DNA from: Marinobacter sp. S6332
GTDB taxonomy: Bacteria; Pseudomonadota; Gammaproteobacteria; Pseudomonadales; Oleiphilaceae
Length of the DNA stretch: 64,000 nt
Assembly: GCF_023016045.1 (NCBI RefSeq)
Contig: NZ_JALKAP010000003.1
Location: 124,001-188,000 of the forward strand
Direction: 5' to 3'
The notes under the pieces are model-generated. The model worked only from the letters and a program-made list of their open reading frames with translations, did not search any database and was not told where the DNA came from. A program made the position numbers and the translations under genes. Shown here piece by piece: positions 9,210-16,916 of the stretch. Position 1 is the stretch's first letter. Each line of letters starts with the position of its first letter.

Positions 9210-9217
9210 CGTTATAT
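9144..9217 (+). other. attC-like recombination site candidate
   Basis: An AAC box at 9147-9149 and a GTTATAT box at 9211-9217 flank a strong stem. The arms at 9155-9168 and 9184-9197 (TGCACTC...GAGTGCA outer part, CAAG...CTTG inner part) enclose a 15-base loop. This fits the outline of an integron attC site. The carbon-nitrogen hydrolase gene begins 18 bases after it. The core boxes are degenerate. Confidence 0.4.
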
Positions 9218-9235
9218 TTCAAGGATGACTAGGTG

Positions 9236-9973
9236 ATGGGGCTGACGGTGGGCGTGGCCCAGATTTCCTCCGAAAGTGGCAGGGTCGACCGAAACTTGGA
9301 GACCCATATAAGTGCCATTGAAGTCGCCGCACGGAGCAATATCTCTTTTCTTGCGTTTCCCGAGCTTTCCCTCACAGGCTATGAGCCTGCGCTATCGCAA
9401 GATCTCGCGATGACAGTTAACGACCGGCGGCTTGTTCCATTGCAGCTCGCCGCTCGGGAACATGGTTTGTTTATTGTTGCCGGAGCCCCGATTGCCACAG
9501 ATGCTCTTCCTCAGATCGGATCTTTTATTTTCATGCCAAATGGAGATGTTCGCACCTATGCAAAGATGCATCTGCACTCTGGAGAAGAAAAGTATTTTTC
9601 ACATGGTACAAGTTACGAACTAGTCTCCGTAGATGGCAGTACAATAGCAAACGCCATTTGCGCAGACACAAATGCTATCGAACACGTAAGTGGCTGCGTC
9701 GAAAAAGGCGCAAAAATCTATATTTCAGGTGCGATGATAACCCGTAATGGGTACGCCAAAGATACCGAAGTTTTGAAGGGCTATGCTCGGAACTTTAATA
9801 TTTTGGTAGCGGTGGCTAATCAAAACTCACACTCAAGCAATGGGCGACCGTGCGGGAAAAGCGCTATTTGGACCTCATCTGGCTTGCTCGCTCTAGCCAA
9901 TGAGAGCCAGTCAGCCATTGTAGCTGCAGAGAAGACATCGACGGGCTGGACTGGGGAAGTAATTGAAGTATGA
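9236..9973 (+). CDS. Carbon-nitrogen hydrolase (nitrilase superfamily) protein
   Basis: Nitrilase-superfamily enzymes hydrolyse amides or nitriles using a Glu-Lys-Cys triad. All three are present in this 245-residue protein: Glu43 in FPELSLTGYE, Lys110 in YAKMHLHSGE and Cys142 in AICADTNAIEH. The length is at the short end for a single domain. Start at ATG 9236, eleven bases after an AAGGA site; a GTG directly before it (9233) is in frame. The substrate is unknown. It lies just behind an attC-like site, and such hydrolases can be integron cassette cargo. That part is inference. Confidence 0.8.
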   Translation: MGLTVGVAQISSESGRVDRNLETHISAIEVAARSNISFLAFPELSLTGYEPALSQDLAMTVNDRRLVPLQLAAREHGLFIVAGAPIATDALPQIGSFIFMPNGDVRTYAKMHLHSGEEKYFSHGTSYELVSVDGSTIANAICADTNAIEHVSGCVEKGAKIYISGAMITRNGYAKDTEVLKGYARNFNILVAVANQNSHSSNGRPCGKSAIWTSSGLLALANESQSAIVAAEKTSTGWTGEVIEV

Positions 9974-10031
9974 CCAGTCACGGAAAATGAACACGGAAAA
10001 ATGCGTCGCATCGTTCAGCGCTAGGACTTTA

Positions 10032-10265
10032 CTAGCTTAACCTCGCTCGCATCTTTGACCGGAATTCGTCACGGCTGAGCAGGGTGGCTTTTCCGCTTTT
10101 GACCTTGGATACACGGCGAACAGTTTCATCGTTCCAAGCCTGCTCAACCGTCTCATCACTGAGGCCGTCCAGACTCATTATTAGCTCCCGAGCCAGCGCT
10201 GCACTCTCCGACTCGGAGAGAGTCGAAATCTGGGAGCGTAGGTGGTCTAATGTTTCGGTAGTCAT
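10032..10265 (-). CDS. Addiction-module antitoxin-like protein without an adjacent toxin
   Basis: A 77-residue protein with the layout of the short antitoxins annotated as putative addiction module component: an N-terminal helix (LDHLRSQISTLSESESAALARE), SLDGLSDETVEQAW, then a basic region with SRDEFRSKMRARL. The start is set at ATG 10265; the open frame extends to 10358 through non-conserved sequence. The partner RelE-like toxin normally lies directly downstream, but only about 58 non-coding bases separate this stop from the convergent nitrilase-family gene. It is the only minus-strand gene in this part of the accessory stretch. Confidence 0.65.
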   Translation of the reverse strand: MTTETLDHLRSQISTLSESESAALARELIMSLDGLSDETVEQAWNDETVRRVSKVKSGKATLLSRDEFRSKMRARLS

Positions 10266-10313
10266 AGTGCCTCCGCGAGTGGCGAGCGGCGTTAACAGAT
10301 AAGGAGATCGAAG

Positions 10314-10667
10314 ATGTCTCGTTTTTGGGATGCATTTCAACACCTCGAAATTGCGCAAAACCGCAGAAAAAGTGGTGATGCTCAGATAGACGCCAAAACT
10401 GCACTCCGCTCGATAAATGAGTTGGAAGAAAAAGTAGATCGTTTGTCTTTACTCTGCCATGCGTTGTTCGAAGAATTGGAGCGCGCCACCGGCTTCTCCG
10501 AAACCCAGCTCAAAGAAAAGATGACGCAAATAGATCTTCGGGATGGCAGGGAAGACGGGAAATATGACCCCGTTCAAGGGGCTGATTGCCCGGACTGTGG
10601 GCGGCAAGTTAAGAAAACGCGGCGAAATTGCTTTTGGTGTGGAGCGAGCCTTCGGCCACTGGCGTAA
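10314..10667 (+). CDS. Hypothetical protein with C-terminal zinc ribbon
   Basis: A 117-residue protein of unknown function. The N-terminal two thirds are helical and probably coiled coil (NELEEKVDRLSLLCHALFEE). The C-terminus carries four cysteines in two CxxC pairs (Cys92/95 and Cys106/109; CPDCGR...CFWCGA), a zinc-ribbon pattern. ATG 10314 follows an AAGGAGA site. A decayed partial copy lies at 9036-9209, and an attC-like structure follows the stop, consistent with a gene-cassette origin. Confidence 0.65.
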   Translation: MSRFWDAFQHLEIAQNRRKSGDAQIDAKTALRSINELEEKVDRLSLLCHALFEELERATGFSETQLKEKMTQIDLRDGREDGKYDPVQGADCPDCGRQVKKTRRNCFWCGASLRPLA

Positions 10668-10675
10668 ACCGAGAC

Positions 10676-10756
10676 TGCAACCAATTAGGGTCATTCCGGC
10701 CTGCGGCCTACACCGGATGCCCTTGTCAGGGCATCGTCCATCATTGGCGGTTAGGT
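10676..10756 (+). other. attC-like recombination site candidate
   Basis: The site runs from TGCAAC near 10676-10681 to the core-type box GTTAGGT at 10750-10756, which fits the GTTRRRY consensus. CCAAT at 10681-10685 can pair with ATTGG at 10743-10747. The middle carries ATTCCGGCCTGCGG...CACCGGAT, a core I recall from marine proteobacterial attC sites, and a perfect GATGCCC/GGGCATC hairpin (10716-10735). It sits directly behind the zinc-ribbon gene and 41 bases before the next gene. A related core recurs at 56583 and 57729. Confidence 0.55.
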
Positions 10757-10797
10757 TTTACGGCACCGTAGGCTCAACGCAGGGAGGGAACCTTTTG

Positions 10798-11145
10798 ATG
10801 AGGAAATTTAAGGCGGGAATCATCCTTCTGGTATTAGCATGTGGCGGGTGCGCCACCACCAAGACTATCAGTGTCGCAGAAAATGGCGCGATATCGGATA
10901 ACTACTGGAACAGCAAGACAAATTGCAACTCGCTGCCTCGTGTCTACAGCGGATTGGCACACAACGCATGCTTTGCTCTGTTTGCATCACGGACGAACGG
11001 ATCCTTCTATAACTCATTCGAAATTGGTGGGTACGTGCTTGACTCAATGGCATGTGCAGTAGCAGACACATTGGTTCTGCCCTATACCATCTACAAACAG
11101 TTTCAGTGGGGCAGCATTCAGGTGGCAGCAAGGCATGGAAAATGA
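10798..11145 (+). CDS. YceK/YidQ family lipoprotein-like protein
   Basis: A 115-residue predicted lipoprotein. The signal peptide MRKFKAGIILLVLAC ends in a lipobox with Cys15 (Cys18 is less likely), followed by CATTKTIS. The C-terminal part reads DTLVLPYTIYKQFQWG, typical of the YceK/YidQ group of small envelope lipoproteins of unknown function. ATG 10798 follows a GGGAGGG site. The frame continues upstream through the attC-like site but without family resemblance. Confidence 0.7.
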   Translation: MRKFKAGIILLVLACGGCATTKTISVAENGAISDNYWNSKTNCNSLPRVYSGLAHNACFALFASRTNGSFYNSFEIGGYVLDSMACAVADTLVLPYTIYKQFQWGSIQVAARHGK

Positions 11146-11173
11146 ATCTAACTAATGCATCAAGCAGGAAGCT

Positions 11174-11494
11174 GTGAAAGAGACCGAAAACTCGTTATGT
11201 GCCACTGACATGAACAATCGATACTCTGCTTTTGACGCCATTGTGATGACTGGCTTTGTGCTGATCATGGCCGCGATGGCGGTGACGATTTTTATACACA
11301 ACACTGACCCTTTCGATCGTTTGATCTCTCTGGGCACATGGGTCATCGTATCTTTTTTCATTTTAGTTCTTTTGCATGGCACCATCAGAGGATTGGCAAG
11401 AGATAAGATAAAGATACCTAAAGGGTTAGCTGTACTCACATTCGCCACCAGTGGAGCACTGTTTTTTGCAGCCTGGTTGGTGAGCAATACATAG
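11174..11494 (+). CDS. Hypothetical three-helix membrane protein
   Basis: A 106-residue protein with three hydrophobic segments: AIVMTGFVLIMAAMAVTIF, LGTWVIVSFFILVLLHG and LAVLTFATSGALFFAAWLV. The start is GTG 11174, preceded by AGGAAG at a good distance; ATG 11210 is an alternative giving 94 residues without a clear ribosome site. No family recognised. It follows the lipoprotein gene by only 28 bases. Confidence 0.55.
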   Translation: MKETENSLCATDMNNRYSAFDAIVMTGFVLIMAAMAVTIFIHNTDPFDRLISLGTWVIVSFFILVLLHGTIRGLARDKIKIPKGLAVLTFATSGALFFAAWLVSNT

Positions 11495-11504
11495 CCAGAC
11501 GGCT

Positions 11505-11537
11505 AACCAATCAACAAAGCCATACCGCTTATTGGTT
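11505..11537. repeat. Inverted repeat in cassette-like gap
   Basis: Perfect arms AACCAAT (11505-11511) and ATTGGTT (11531-11537) lie just after the stop of the membrane-protein gene, followed by a small CCCTTCGAGGG hairpin at 11538-11548. This could be a decayed attC-like site or a weak terminator. It lacks a clear GTTRRRY box. Confidence 0.3.
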
Positions 11538-11594
11538 CCCTTCGAGGGCGCTCCGGTGCTGGTTGCCTATGCATATATAAAGAAGGAGATCCCC

Positions 11595-11996
11595 ATGGGG
11601 CTGAAGGGAAGCTGTTTGTGTGGCGAGATAAGCTACGAAGTAGACTCTGTGGATATGCCCATTGTGCATTGCCACTGCAAAACTTGCCGTAAAGCGCACG
11701 CTGCGCCGTTTGCCTCTACAGCTGGCATAAAGCGCGAGAATTTCCGTTGGCTCAAGGGCGCGGGCTCTATGTCTACCTTCGAGTCCTCGTCAGGAAAATT
11801 GCGTCATTTTTGCAAACACTGCGGGTCTCATTTGGTGGCCGAAAGGCCGGTGCAACCGCATGTAATCATTCGGGTAGCTACTCTGGATGATGACCCTGAA
11901 TTGCGGCCAGAGGCCCACATTTGGGCTTCACATCACGAGCCATGGCTTGAGTACGAGGGGGTGCGCAAGCACAGCGAGTGGCGTAACGACATTTGA
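11595..11996 (+). CDS. GFA family protein (glutathione-dependent formaldehyde-activating enzyme-like)
   Basis: A 133-residue single-domain protein of the GFA/CENP-V fold. Zinc-binding cysteines are seen in GSCLCGEISYEV, HCHCKTCRKAHAAPF and FCKHCGSHL. Most family members have unknown substrates; true formaldehyde activation is shown only for a few. ATG 11595 follows AAGGAGAT at the right distance. The frame extends back to 11532 but the family start fits 11595. Confidence 0.85.
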   Translation: MGLKGSCLCGEISYEVDSVDMPIVHCHCKTCRKAHAAPFASTAGIKRENFRWLKGAGSMSTFESSSGKLRHFCKHCGSHLVAERPVQPHVIIRVATLDDDPELRPEAHIWASHHEPWLEYEGVRKHSEWRNDI

Positions 11997-12031
11997 CCAG
12001 TCAATCAAGTTCGTTCAGTGAGAGGGCTTAA

Positions 12032-12493
12032 ATGAGCGCACCATGCCCATTTTGTGGATTCGCCGCATCCGACTATCGAGAGAGCCATAACTGGCGCTGC
12101 GCCCAATGCGAGAAGGACTATGCGGACTGGCTCACAATTCAGAAAGCCAAAGCACAAGAAGAAAGCGTAATCAAAAATCAGCCACTGTTTTCAAAGCAGA
12201 AGCTTCCCCCAGAAACCGAACCTGTAAGATTTGCCCAACACTTGTTCCTATTCGCAATCCTTTTTTTGTTGGCGTTAAACTTCGTGCTCGAAGGCATATT
12301 CGCTTGGGTTTTCCCGGTTTCCATGCCTTTTGCTGGCTATTACGCCCTCATGGTTCATAAAACCGGATACGCCCTTGGCCAGCATGCCGTTTATACGCGT
12401 GATAAGAACCCAATTATGTATAAGGCCCATTTATGGGGAGTAGGTGGCTATATGATTTTAGCCTTAGTGGCGTGGATTGAGGGTCAGTTTTGA
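12032..12493 (+). CDS. Hypothetical zinc-ribbon membrane protein
   Basis: A 153-residue protein with an N-terminal zinc ribbon (Cys5/Cys8 and Cys23/Cys26: CPFCGF...CAQCEKDY). A polar linker and two or three hydrophobic segments follow ([48 protein letters not shown]). The ribbon is probably cytosolic. Function unknown. It overlaps the following ynfA-like start by four bases, so the two are likely co-translated. Confidence 0.6.
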   Translation: MSAPCPFCGFAASDYRESHNWRCAQCEKDYADWLTIQKAKAQEESVIKNQPLFSKQKLPPETEPVRFAQHLFLFAILFLLALNFVLEGIFAWVFPVSMPFAGYYALMVHKTGYALGQHAVYTRDKNPIMYKAHLWGVGGYMILALVAWIEGQF

Positions 12494-12825
12494 TACCTGA
12501 GTTGAAAACGGTTGGACTCTTTTTCGTTACCGCATTGGCCGAAATTGTCGGTTGTTACTTGCCTTACCTATGGCTCCGCGAGGACAAGACGTCTTGGCTT
12601 CTAGTGCCGGGTGTGCTGAGCCTTGCAGCTTTTGCATGGCTGCTCTCACTGCACCCCACGGCCGCTGGCAGAGTTTATGCTGCCTACGGTGGCGTTTACA
12701 TTTTTATGGCGATATTTTGGTTGTGGGCCGTTGATGGCATAAAGCCAACTGCGTGGGACTTGGTTGGCTCCGGTGTTGCCTTGCTCGGTATGGCAATCAT
12801 CATGTTTGGGCCGCGCACCGCATAG
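12490..12825 (+). CDS. YnfA family inner-membrane protein
   Basis: YnfA proteins are about 110-residue, four-helix membrane proteins of the small multidrug resistance-like drug/metabolite superfamily. This one has 111 residues. Seen: [20 protein letters not shown] near the N-terminus, [19 protein letters not shown] in the middle and a hydrophobic C-terminus. The start is TTG 12490, overlapping the upstream stop (TTGA). Substrate is unknown. Confidence 0.88.
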   Translation: MIPELKTVGLFFVTALAEIVGCYLPYLWLREDKTSWLLVPGVLSLAAFAWLLSLHPTAAGRVYAAYGGVYIFMAIFWLWAVDGIKPTAWDLVGSGVALLGMAIIMFGPRTA

Positions 12826-12884
12826 CCTTTTGATTTGGAGCCCAGAGTGGATATCTCATATAGCACTCGTTGGAGGAGTTTGGT

Positions 12885-13136
12885 TTGTCCAAGATAGATT
12901 TCAACAGAGCAGAAAAAGAGATCATGGTCGCAAAATTGAAGTCCTATTTTGCCGAAGAGCTCAATCACGAGATCGGGGGTTTTGATGCCGAATTCTTGAT
13001 TGATTTTTTCGAGAAAGAGCTTGGCGTGTTGTTTTACAACAAGGGGCTGCGCGATGCCCAATCCATTATTTCCACGAAAGTCGAAGAAATCGTGGATACA
13101 ATTTACGAAATAGAGAAGCCCGTAAGCTTTAAATAG
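12885..13136 (+). CDS. DUF2164 family protein
   Basis: An 83-residue acidic helical protein matching the DUF2164 layout: SKIDFNRAEKEIMV, FAEELNHEIGGFDAEFLIDF, FFEKELGVLFYNKGLRDAQ, then EIVDTIYEIEKP. The start is TTG 12885, chosen because GGAGGA lies at 12872-12877 and the family begins with SKI; an upstream in-frame TTG at 12870 overlaps that ribosome site. Function unknown. Convergent with rlmF. Confidence 0.8.
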   Translation: MSKIDFNRAEKEIMVAKLKSYFAEELNHEIGGFDAEFLIDFFEKELGVLFYNKGLRDAQSIISTKVEEIVDTIYEIEKPVSFK

Positions 13137-13179
13137 CGCGCACTGCAGAACGTGGCGGGGGATGCTGGCCCGTACAAAA

Positions 13180-14124
13180 TCATCCGCCCAAGTCGGTAAA
13201 TGTCCAAGCCAATATTCTCGTAACTTTATTCCCCTGCTTCATCTCTATTTCCCGAACCTCCGTCGCACCTAGCTTACGGATCAGTTTGATGGCCGGTTTT
13301 ACGTTGTCACCTTTTGAAATTAGGCTTGTAAACCAGCGGCATTGGTTTGAAAACGCCTGACTTTCTTTAATCATTTTTTTAAGAAATAACCGTTCACCGC
13401 CTTTGCACCAGAGTTCCGCTTCTAGGCCACCAAAATTTAAAACGGGTGATGCTTTCAGGGCACCTTTCTCGCCACGATTGCGAGCAAGATTTTTAAGCTT
13501 TAGCTGGCTACCTTTGATGGCTTCCTCTTGCGACGTGTGAAAAGGCGGGTTGCATACACTGACATCAAAGAATTCTCCCGCCTGAATAATGCCTTCGAAA
13601 ATATGGTTTTTATCGTGCTGCCTGCTCAACGTGAAGCGATCTTTCAGATGAGGATTTTTATCGATAATCGCAGCAACGTTTTCAAGTGAGCGAGCGTTGA
13701 TATCACTGCCTACGCAGCGCCAGCCGTATATCTGGCATGCCAAAATCGGATATATTCCGTTTGCGCCGGTTCCTATATCAAGCAAGTTGGTTTCAGACTT
13801 AGAAGCGCCGATTAGCTCGGCTATATGATGGATGTAATCTGCCCTACCGGGAATGGGCGGGCAAAGCGCACCGTCAGGAATGTCCCAGCCAACAATATTG
13901 TAATCCTGACTCAATAGTGCCGCATTTAGGGTTTTTACCGCTAACGGATCTGAGAAGTCTATGGAAAGGTTGCCGTAATCGTTTTCTGTTACGTGTGACG
14001 CGAGTGGCGGGTAACCTCGTACAAGTGAAGCAAAGTCATAGCCGTATTTATGCAGATTCTTCGAATGAAGGCCTTTTCGATCAGGCTTTGCATGTTCGCT
14101 TACTCGTCGCTTTTGGTTTTTCAC
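13180..14124 (-). CDS. rlmF: 23S rRNA (adenine(1618)-N(6))-methyltransferase RlmF
   Basis: RlmF methylates A1618 of 23S rRNA using SAM. The 314-residue protein shows the family N-terminus (GLHSKNLHKYGYDFASL), DYNIVGWDIPDG, the SAM-site LLDIGTGANGIYP and the catalytic NPPFHTSQEEA motif of N6-adenine methyltransferases. The length is normal. It is transcribed alone, behind the terminator that ends csbD. Confidence 0.94.
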   Translation of the reverse strand: MKNQKRRVSEHAKPDRKGLHSKNLHKYGYDFASLVRGYPPLASHVTENDYGNLSIDFSDPLAVKTLNAALLSQDYNIVGWDIPDGALCPPIPGRADYIHHIAELIGASKSETNLLDIGTGANGIYPILACQIYGWRCVGSDINARSLENVAAIIDKNPHLKDRFTLSRQHDKNHIFEGIIQAGEFFDVSVCNPPFHTSQEEAIKGSQLKLKNLARNRGEKGALKASPVLNFGGLEAELWCKGGERLFLKKMIKESQAFSNQCRWFTSLISKGDNVKPAIKLIRKLGATEVREIEMKQGNKVTRILAWTFTDLGG

Positions 14125-14150
14125 ATGGAAACTTCCGGGCTCTAAAACTT

Positions 14151-14188
14151 AAAAGCCGGTACCTGTTTGTATGCAGGCACCGGCTTTT
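14151..14188 (-). terminator. Rho-independent terminator downstream of csbD
   Basis: A long hairpin, AAAAGCCGGTaCCTG pairing with CAGGcACCGGCTTTT across an 8-base loop, flanked by A and T tracts so it can act in both directions. It lies between the csbD stop and the rlmF start. Confidence 0.8.
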
Positions 14189-14212
14189 AGCAATCATAAC
14201 GGCTAAGAGAGC

Positions 14213-14407
14213 TTAGGAGTTAGCGAGTTTTTCCCACTCTTTCTCAGCTTCATCCTTTTTCATGCCGTACTTCTCTTGAACTTTACCAATAAAATGGTCG
14301 CGGCGGCCGGCGATTTCATCTACATCGTCGTCTGTTAACTTGCCCCAATTCTCGCGTACCTTACCTTTAAGCTGTTTCCAATTACCTTCAATGATGTCGT
14401 TATTCAT
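14213..14407 (-). CDS. CsbD family stress-response-type protein
   Basis: A 64-residue protein with the CsbD repeat pattern: IEGNWKQLKGKVRENWGKLTDDD followed by a related helix (GRRDHFIGKVQEKYG). CsbD/YjbJ proteins are abundant under general or osmotic stress, but their molecular role is unknown. An AGGAAATT ribosome site precedes the ATG. Single-gene unit with its own terminator. Confidence 0.88.
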   Translation of the reverse strand: MNNDIIEGNWKQLKGKVRENWGKLTDDDVDEIAGRRDHFIGKVQEKYGMKKDEAEKEWEKLANS

Positions 14408-14697
14408 AGCAATTTCCTCGCGTTAAATGGGCAGCGTAAAAAAACTGATCGCCGCCAATGTAAAAGGAATATTCCATTTGCGGTGTGCACGGTAATCCGT
14501 GACATCGGCAATAACCTTCACATAGGTAACTTTGTTTAACAACGCTTTCCGTGTTGCGATTAATTCATATTTGGCAGGTCTCGACCCCTGATATTGCGCT
14601 CGAATAATAGGCACTCCGACCGGAACTGCTCTGGCGAAAAGAACGTCTTACCAGTTATATTGGCTGAGAAATCAAGGATTCAGACTTGGAGTCTTGA

Positions 14698-15321
14698 ATG
14701 TTACAAGCGCATGAATTTTGGTTATTTTTTAGCGCAAGCTTTTTACTCTGGATTACGCCGGGGCCAGACACTATGTACATCTTGGCGAGAACAATATCGC
14801 AGGGGCGCCTTGCCGGACTGTTATCTGTACTAGGTGTAAGCACTGGTATTCTTGCACACACGCTCTTTGCCGCAATCGGGCTCTCCGCAATATTGGCTAC
14901 CTCCGCGCTGGCATTTTCGGTGGTCAAACTTCTAGGTGCCACCTACTTAATCTATCTCGGAATCCAAGCATGGCGTAGCCACCGCAAACCGGACGCATCT
15001 ATTGGAGTATCAGCCCAGCGTGGGTCACTACTTTTTTACCAAGGCTTTCTCACTAACCTGCTAAACCCCAAGATTGCAATGTTCTTTCTCGCGTTCTTAC
15101 CGCAGTTTGTCGCTCCCGAAAGCGCCAATAGCACTTCAATATTTTTGTTTTTAGGCGGAATATTTGTGCTTGGGGGTACACTATGGTGCCTTTTGCTGGT
15201 GGCGTTCGCGGCCAGCTTTACAAAAACAGCCAGATCAAACCCGCACCTGTCTCAAGTTATAGGCAAAGTCACAGGGCTTGTGTATATAGGTCTTGGTTTA
15301 AACCTGCTTCGGGCGAAATAG
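14698..15321 (+). CDS. LysE family translocator (amino-acid exporter-like)
   Basis: A 207-residue protein with about six hydrophobic segments and the LysE/RhtB hallmark WITPGPDTMYILARTISQG near residues 18-37, then LLNPKIAMFFLAFLPQFV in the middle. Family members export amino acids such as lysine, threonine or homoserine lactone. The substrate here is not predictable. The gap of 290 bases upstream holds no convincing gene. The next gene, hisI, starts 77 bases downstream. Confidence 0.87.
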   Translation: MLQAHEFWLFFSASFLLWITPGPDTMYILARTISQGRLAGLLSVLGVSTGILAHTLFAAIGLSAILATSALAFSVVKLLGATYLIYLGIQAWRSHRKPDASIGVSAQRGSLLFYQGFLTNLLNPKIAMFFLAFLPQFVAPESANSTSIFLFLGGIFVLGGTLWCLLLVAFAASFTKTARSNPHLSQVIGKVTGLVYIGLGLNLLRAK

Positions 15322-15398
15322 AGGCGGGTGATCTGGTAGCATGGCGCTAACAGACAAGGAGGCGCCGCAGCACGGCGCGAAGCTCAGGATTCACATTA

Positions 15399-15815
15399 AT
15401 GAAAGATATGTCCGATACTGTAAACGGCTCTGATTGGCTCGACGCCATCCGCTGGACAGCTGATGGTTTGGTTCCTGCTATTGCCCAAGATGCCGCCACC
15501 GGCGATATTCTGATGATGGCGTGGATGAACCGGGAATCCCTTCGCCTAACGGCTGAAGAAGGTCAGGCGGTTTATTGGTCACGGTCCCGGGGTAAGCTCT
15601 GGCGCAAGGGCGAGACCTCCGGGCACCAGCAGATTGTTAAAGATATCCGCCTCGACTGTGATGAGGACGTGATATTACTGAAAGTTGAACAAAAAGGTGG
15701 CATTGCCTGCCACACTGGCCGGCGCAGCTGTTTCTACCGCTCTCTGAAAGATGGCCAATGGGTAGGTGTTGAACCCGTAATTAAAGACCCTGATGCCATT
15801 TATGGCAGCAACTAA
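15399..15815 (+). CDS. hisI: Phosphoribosyl-AMP cyclohydrolase HisI
   Basis: HisI opens the purine ring of phosphoribosyl-AMP, the third step of histidine synthesis. Seen in 138 residues: the family signature [38 protein letters not shown], and the zinc/metal ligands in [10 protein letters not shown] and [15 protein letters not shown] 15399 lies behind CAGGA; an in-frame ATG is present at 15408. It is paired with hisE, as in pseudomonads, instead of fused. Confidence 0.95.
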   Translation: MKDMSDTVNGSDWLDAIRWTADGLVPAIAQDAATGDILMMAWMNRESLRLTAEEGQAVYWSRSRGKLWRKGETSGHQQIVKDIRLDCDEDVILLKVEQKGGIACHTGRRSCFYRSLKDGQWVGVEPVIKDPDAIYGSN

Positions 15816-15827
15816 GGAGAGCGCACA

Positions 15828-16157
15828 TTGAGTGATGTTCTGGAAAACCTGACCCGGGTTTTGGAAGCCCGCAAATCAGCCGACCCGGAGAAATCCTACG
15901 TCGCTAGCCTGCACGCCAAAGGCTTGAACAAAATTCTGGAAAAGGTTGGCGAAGAGTGCACAGAGACCTTATTGGCTGCCAAGGATGCCGAGCACACTGG
16001 AGAGACCCGTGCGGTGATTAGTGAAACGGCAGATCTTTGGTTTCACAGCATGGTTATGCTATCTAACCTAGGCCTCAGCCAGAAGGATGTTCTGGATGAG
16101 TTGTCTAGCCGCTTTGACCTTTCAGGGTTAGACGAGAAGGCTTCCCGAAGCGAATAA
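15828..16157 (+). CDS. hisE: Phosphoribosyl-ATP diphosphatase HisE
   Basis: HisE removes pyrophosphate from phosphoribosyl-ATP, the second step of histidine synthesis. Its 109 residues show the MazG-like metal motif [16 protein letters not shown] and [13 protein letters not shown]. The start is TTG 15828 behind AAGGAGA, 12 bases after hisI. A small CCCC/GGGG hairpin (16167-16180) follows before tatA, too weak to call a terminator. Confidence 0.95.
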   Translation: MSDVLENLTRVLEARKSADPEKSYVASLHAKGLNKILEKVGEECTETLLAAKDAEHTGETRAVISETADLWFHSMVMLSNLGLSQKDVLDELSSRFDLSGLDEKASRSE

Positions 16158-16248
16158 CCCGGTAATACCCCTTACGGGGGTTTCCGCGAACCTACTTTGG
16201 TGGCGTACAATATCGCCCAACAGAAACATCAAAAACGAGGATCCCTTA

Positions 16249-16482
16249 ATGGGCATCAGTATTTGGCAACTTCTTATTGTTCTCGGCATCGTAATTCTTC
16301 TGTTCGGGACCAAGAAACTACGCAATATTGGCACTGATCTGGGTGGCGCTATTCGCGGATTCAAGAAGTCCATGAACGACGAAGATGGCAAAGCAGACGA
16401 TCCAGACTCATTGGAAGGCTCAAAAGAAGGACAAACTCGGCAAGCTGCTGAAGATAAGCCCAAGGACAAAACCAAAAGCTGA
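16249..16482 (+). CDS. tatA: Sec-independent protein translocase subunit TatA
   Basis: TatA forms the size-adapting pore of the twin-arginine export system in the inner membrane. The 77-residue protein has one N-terminal helix ([15 protein letters not shown]), the hinge motif [10 protein letters not shown] with the conserved FG, an amphipathic helix ([13 protein letters not shown]) and a charged tail. ATG 16249 follows CGAGGAT. First gene of tatA-tatB-tatC. Confidence 0.95.
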   Translation: MGISIWQLLIVLGIVILLFGTKKLRNIGTDLGGAIRGFKKSMNDEDGKADDPDSLEGSKEGQTRQAAEDKPKDKTKS

Positions 16483-16493
16483 GACCAAGCAGA

Positions 16494-16916
16494 ATGTTTG
16501 ATATCGGCTTTTTAGAGCTGCTGATTTGCGGTGTTATTGCTCTGTTGGTGCTTGGCCCTGAACGGCTCCCCACGGCTGCGCGGGCTGCCGGGCGCTGGGT
16601 TGGTGGTGCGCGACGCATGGTTAGTCAGTTCACTTCCGAACTGGATCGCCAGTTAAAAGCCGAAGAGCTGAGAAAAGAGCTGCGCGATGCGGGCGATGTA
16701 GGGCTGGACGACGTACAGAAAACAGTACGCGGTGCTCTGGATGAAGCAAAAAAGTACGAACACATGATCATGTCAGACAAGCCCGTAGACAAATCAGCAG
16801 CTAACCCAAAAGCCGTGACGGATGAGACTCCGAAAAACGATCCTCTAGCCGCCCCCGAAGAGAGCCAACCGGTTCCGTCAGATACTCTGCAAAAACCGTC
16901 GGATAAGCCTTCATGA
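16494..16916 (+). CDS. tatB: Sec-independent protein translocase subunit TatB
   Basis: TatB works with TatC in the substrate receptor for folded proteins with twin-arginine signals. Its 140 residues start with a membrane helix (ELLICGVIALLVLGPERLP, with the conserved GPERLP hinge), then a long amphipathic helix with WVGGARRMVSQF and a low-complexity Pro/Ser/Asp-rich tail. It overlaps tatC by four bases (ATGA). Confidence 0.94.
   Translation: MFDIGFLELLICGVIALLVLGPERLPTAARAAGRWVGGARRMVSQFTSELDRQLKAEELRKELRDAGDVGLDDVQKTVRGALDEAKKYEHMIMSDKPVDKSAANPKAVTDETPKNDPLAAPEESQPVPSDTLQKPSDKPS

Noticed and set aside
8981..9232. 83-codon plus-strand frame between the amidase partner and the nitrilase gene
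   Set aside because: It runs out of frame through the relic copy of the zinc-ribbon gene and the attC-like stem; the translation is Arg/Ser-rich without structure.
14423..14614. 63-codon minus-strand frame upstream of csbD
   Set aside because: No convincing ribosome site or family features; it lies in the promoter gap between csbD and the LysE gene. A real small protein cannot be excluded.
16167..16181. CCCC/GGGG hairpin between hisE and tatA as a terminator
   Set aside because: Stem of five base pairs and only a short T run; too weak to call.
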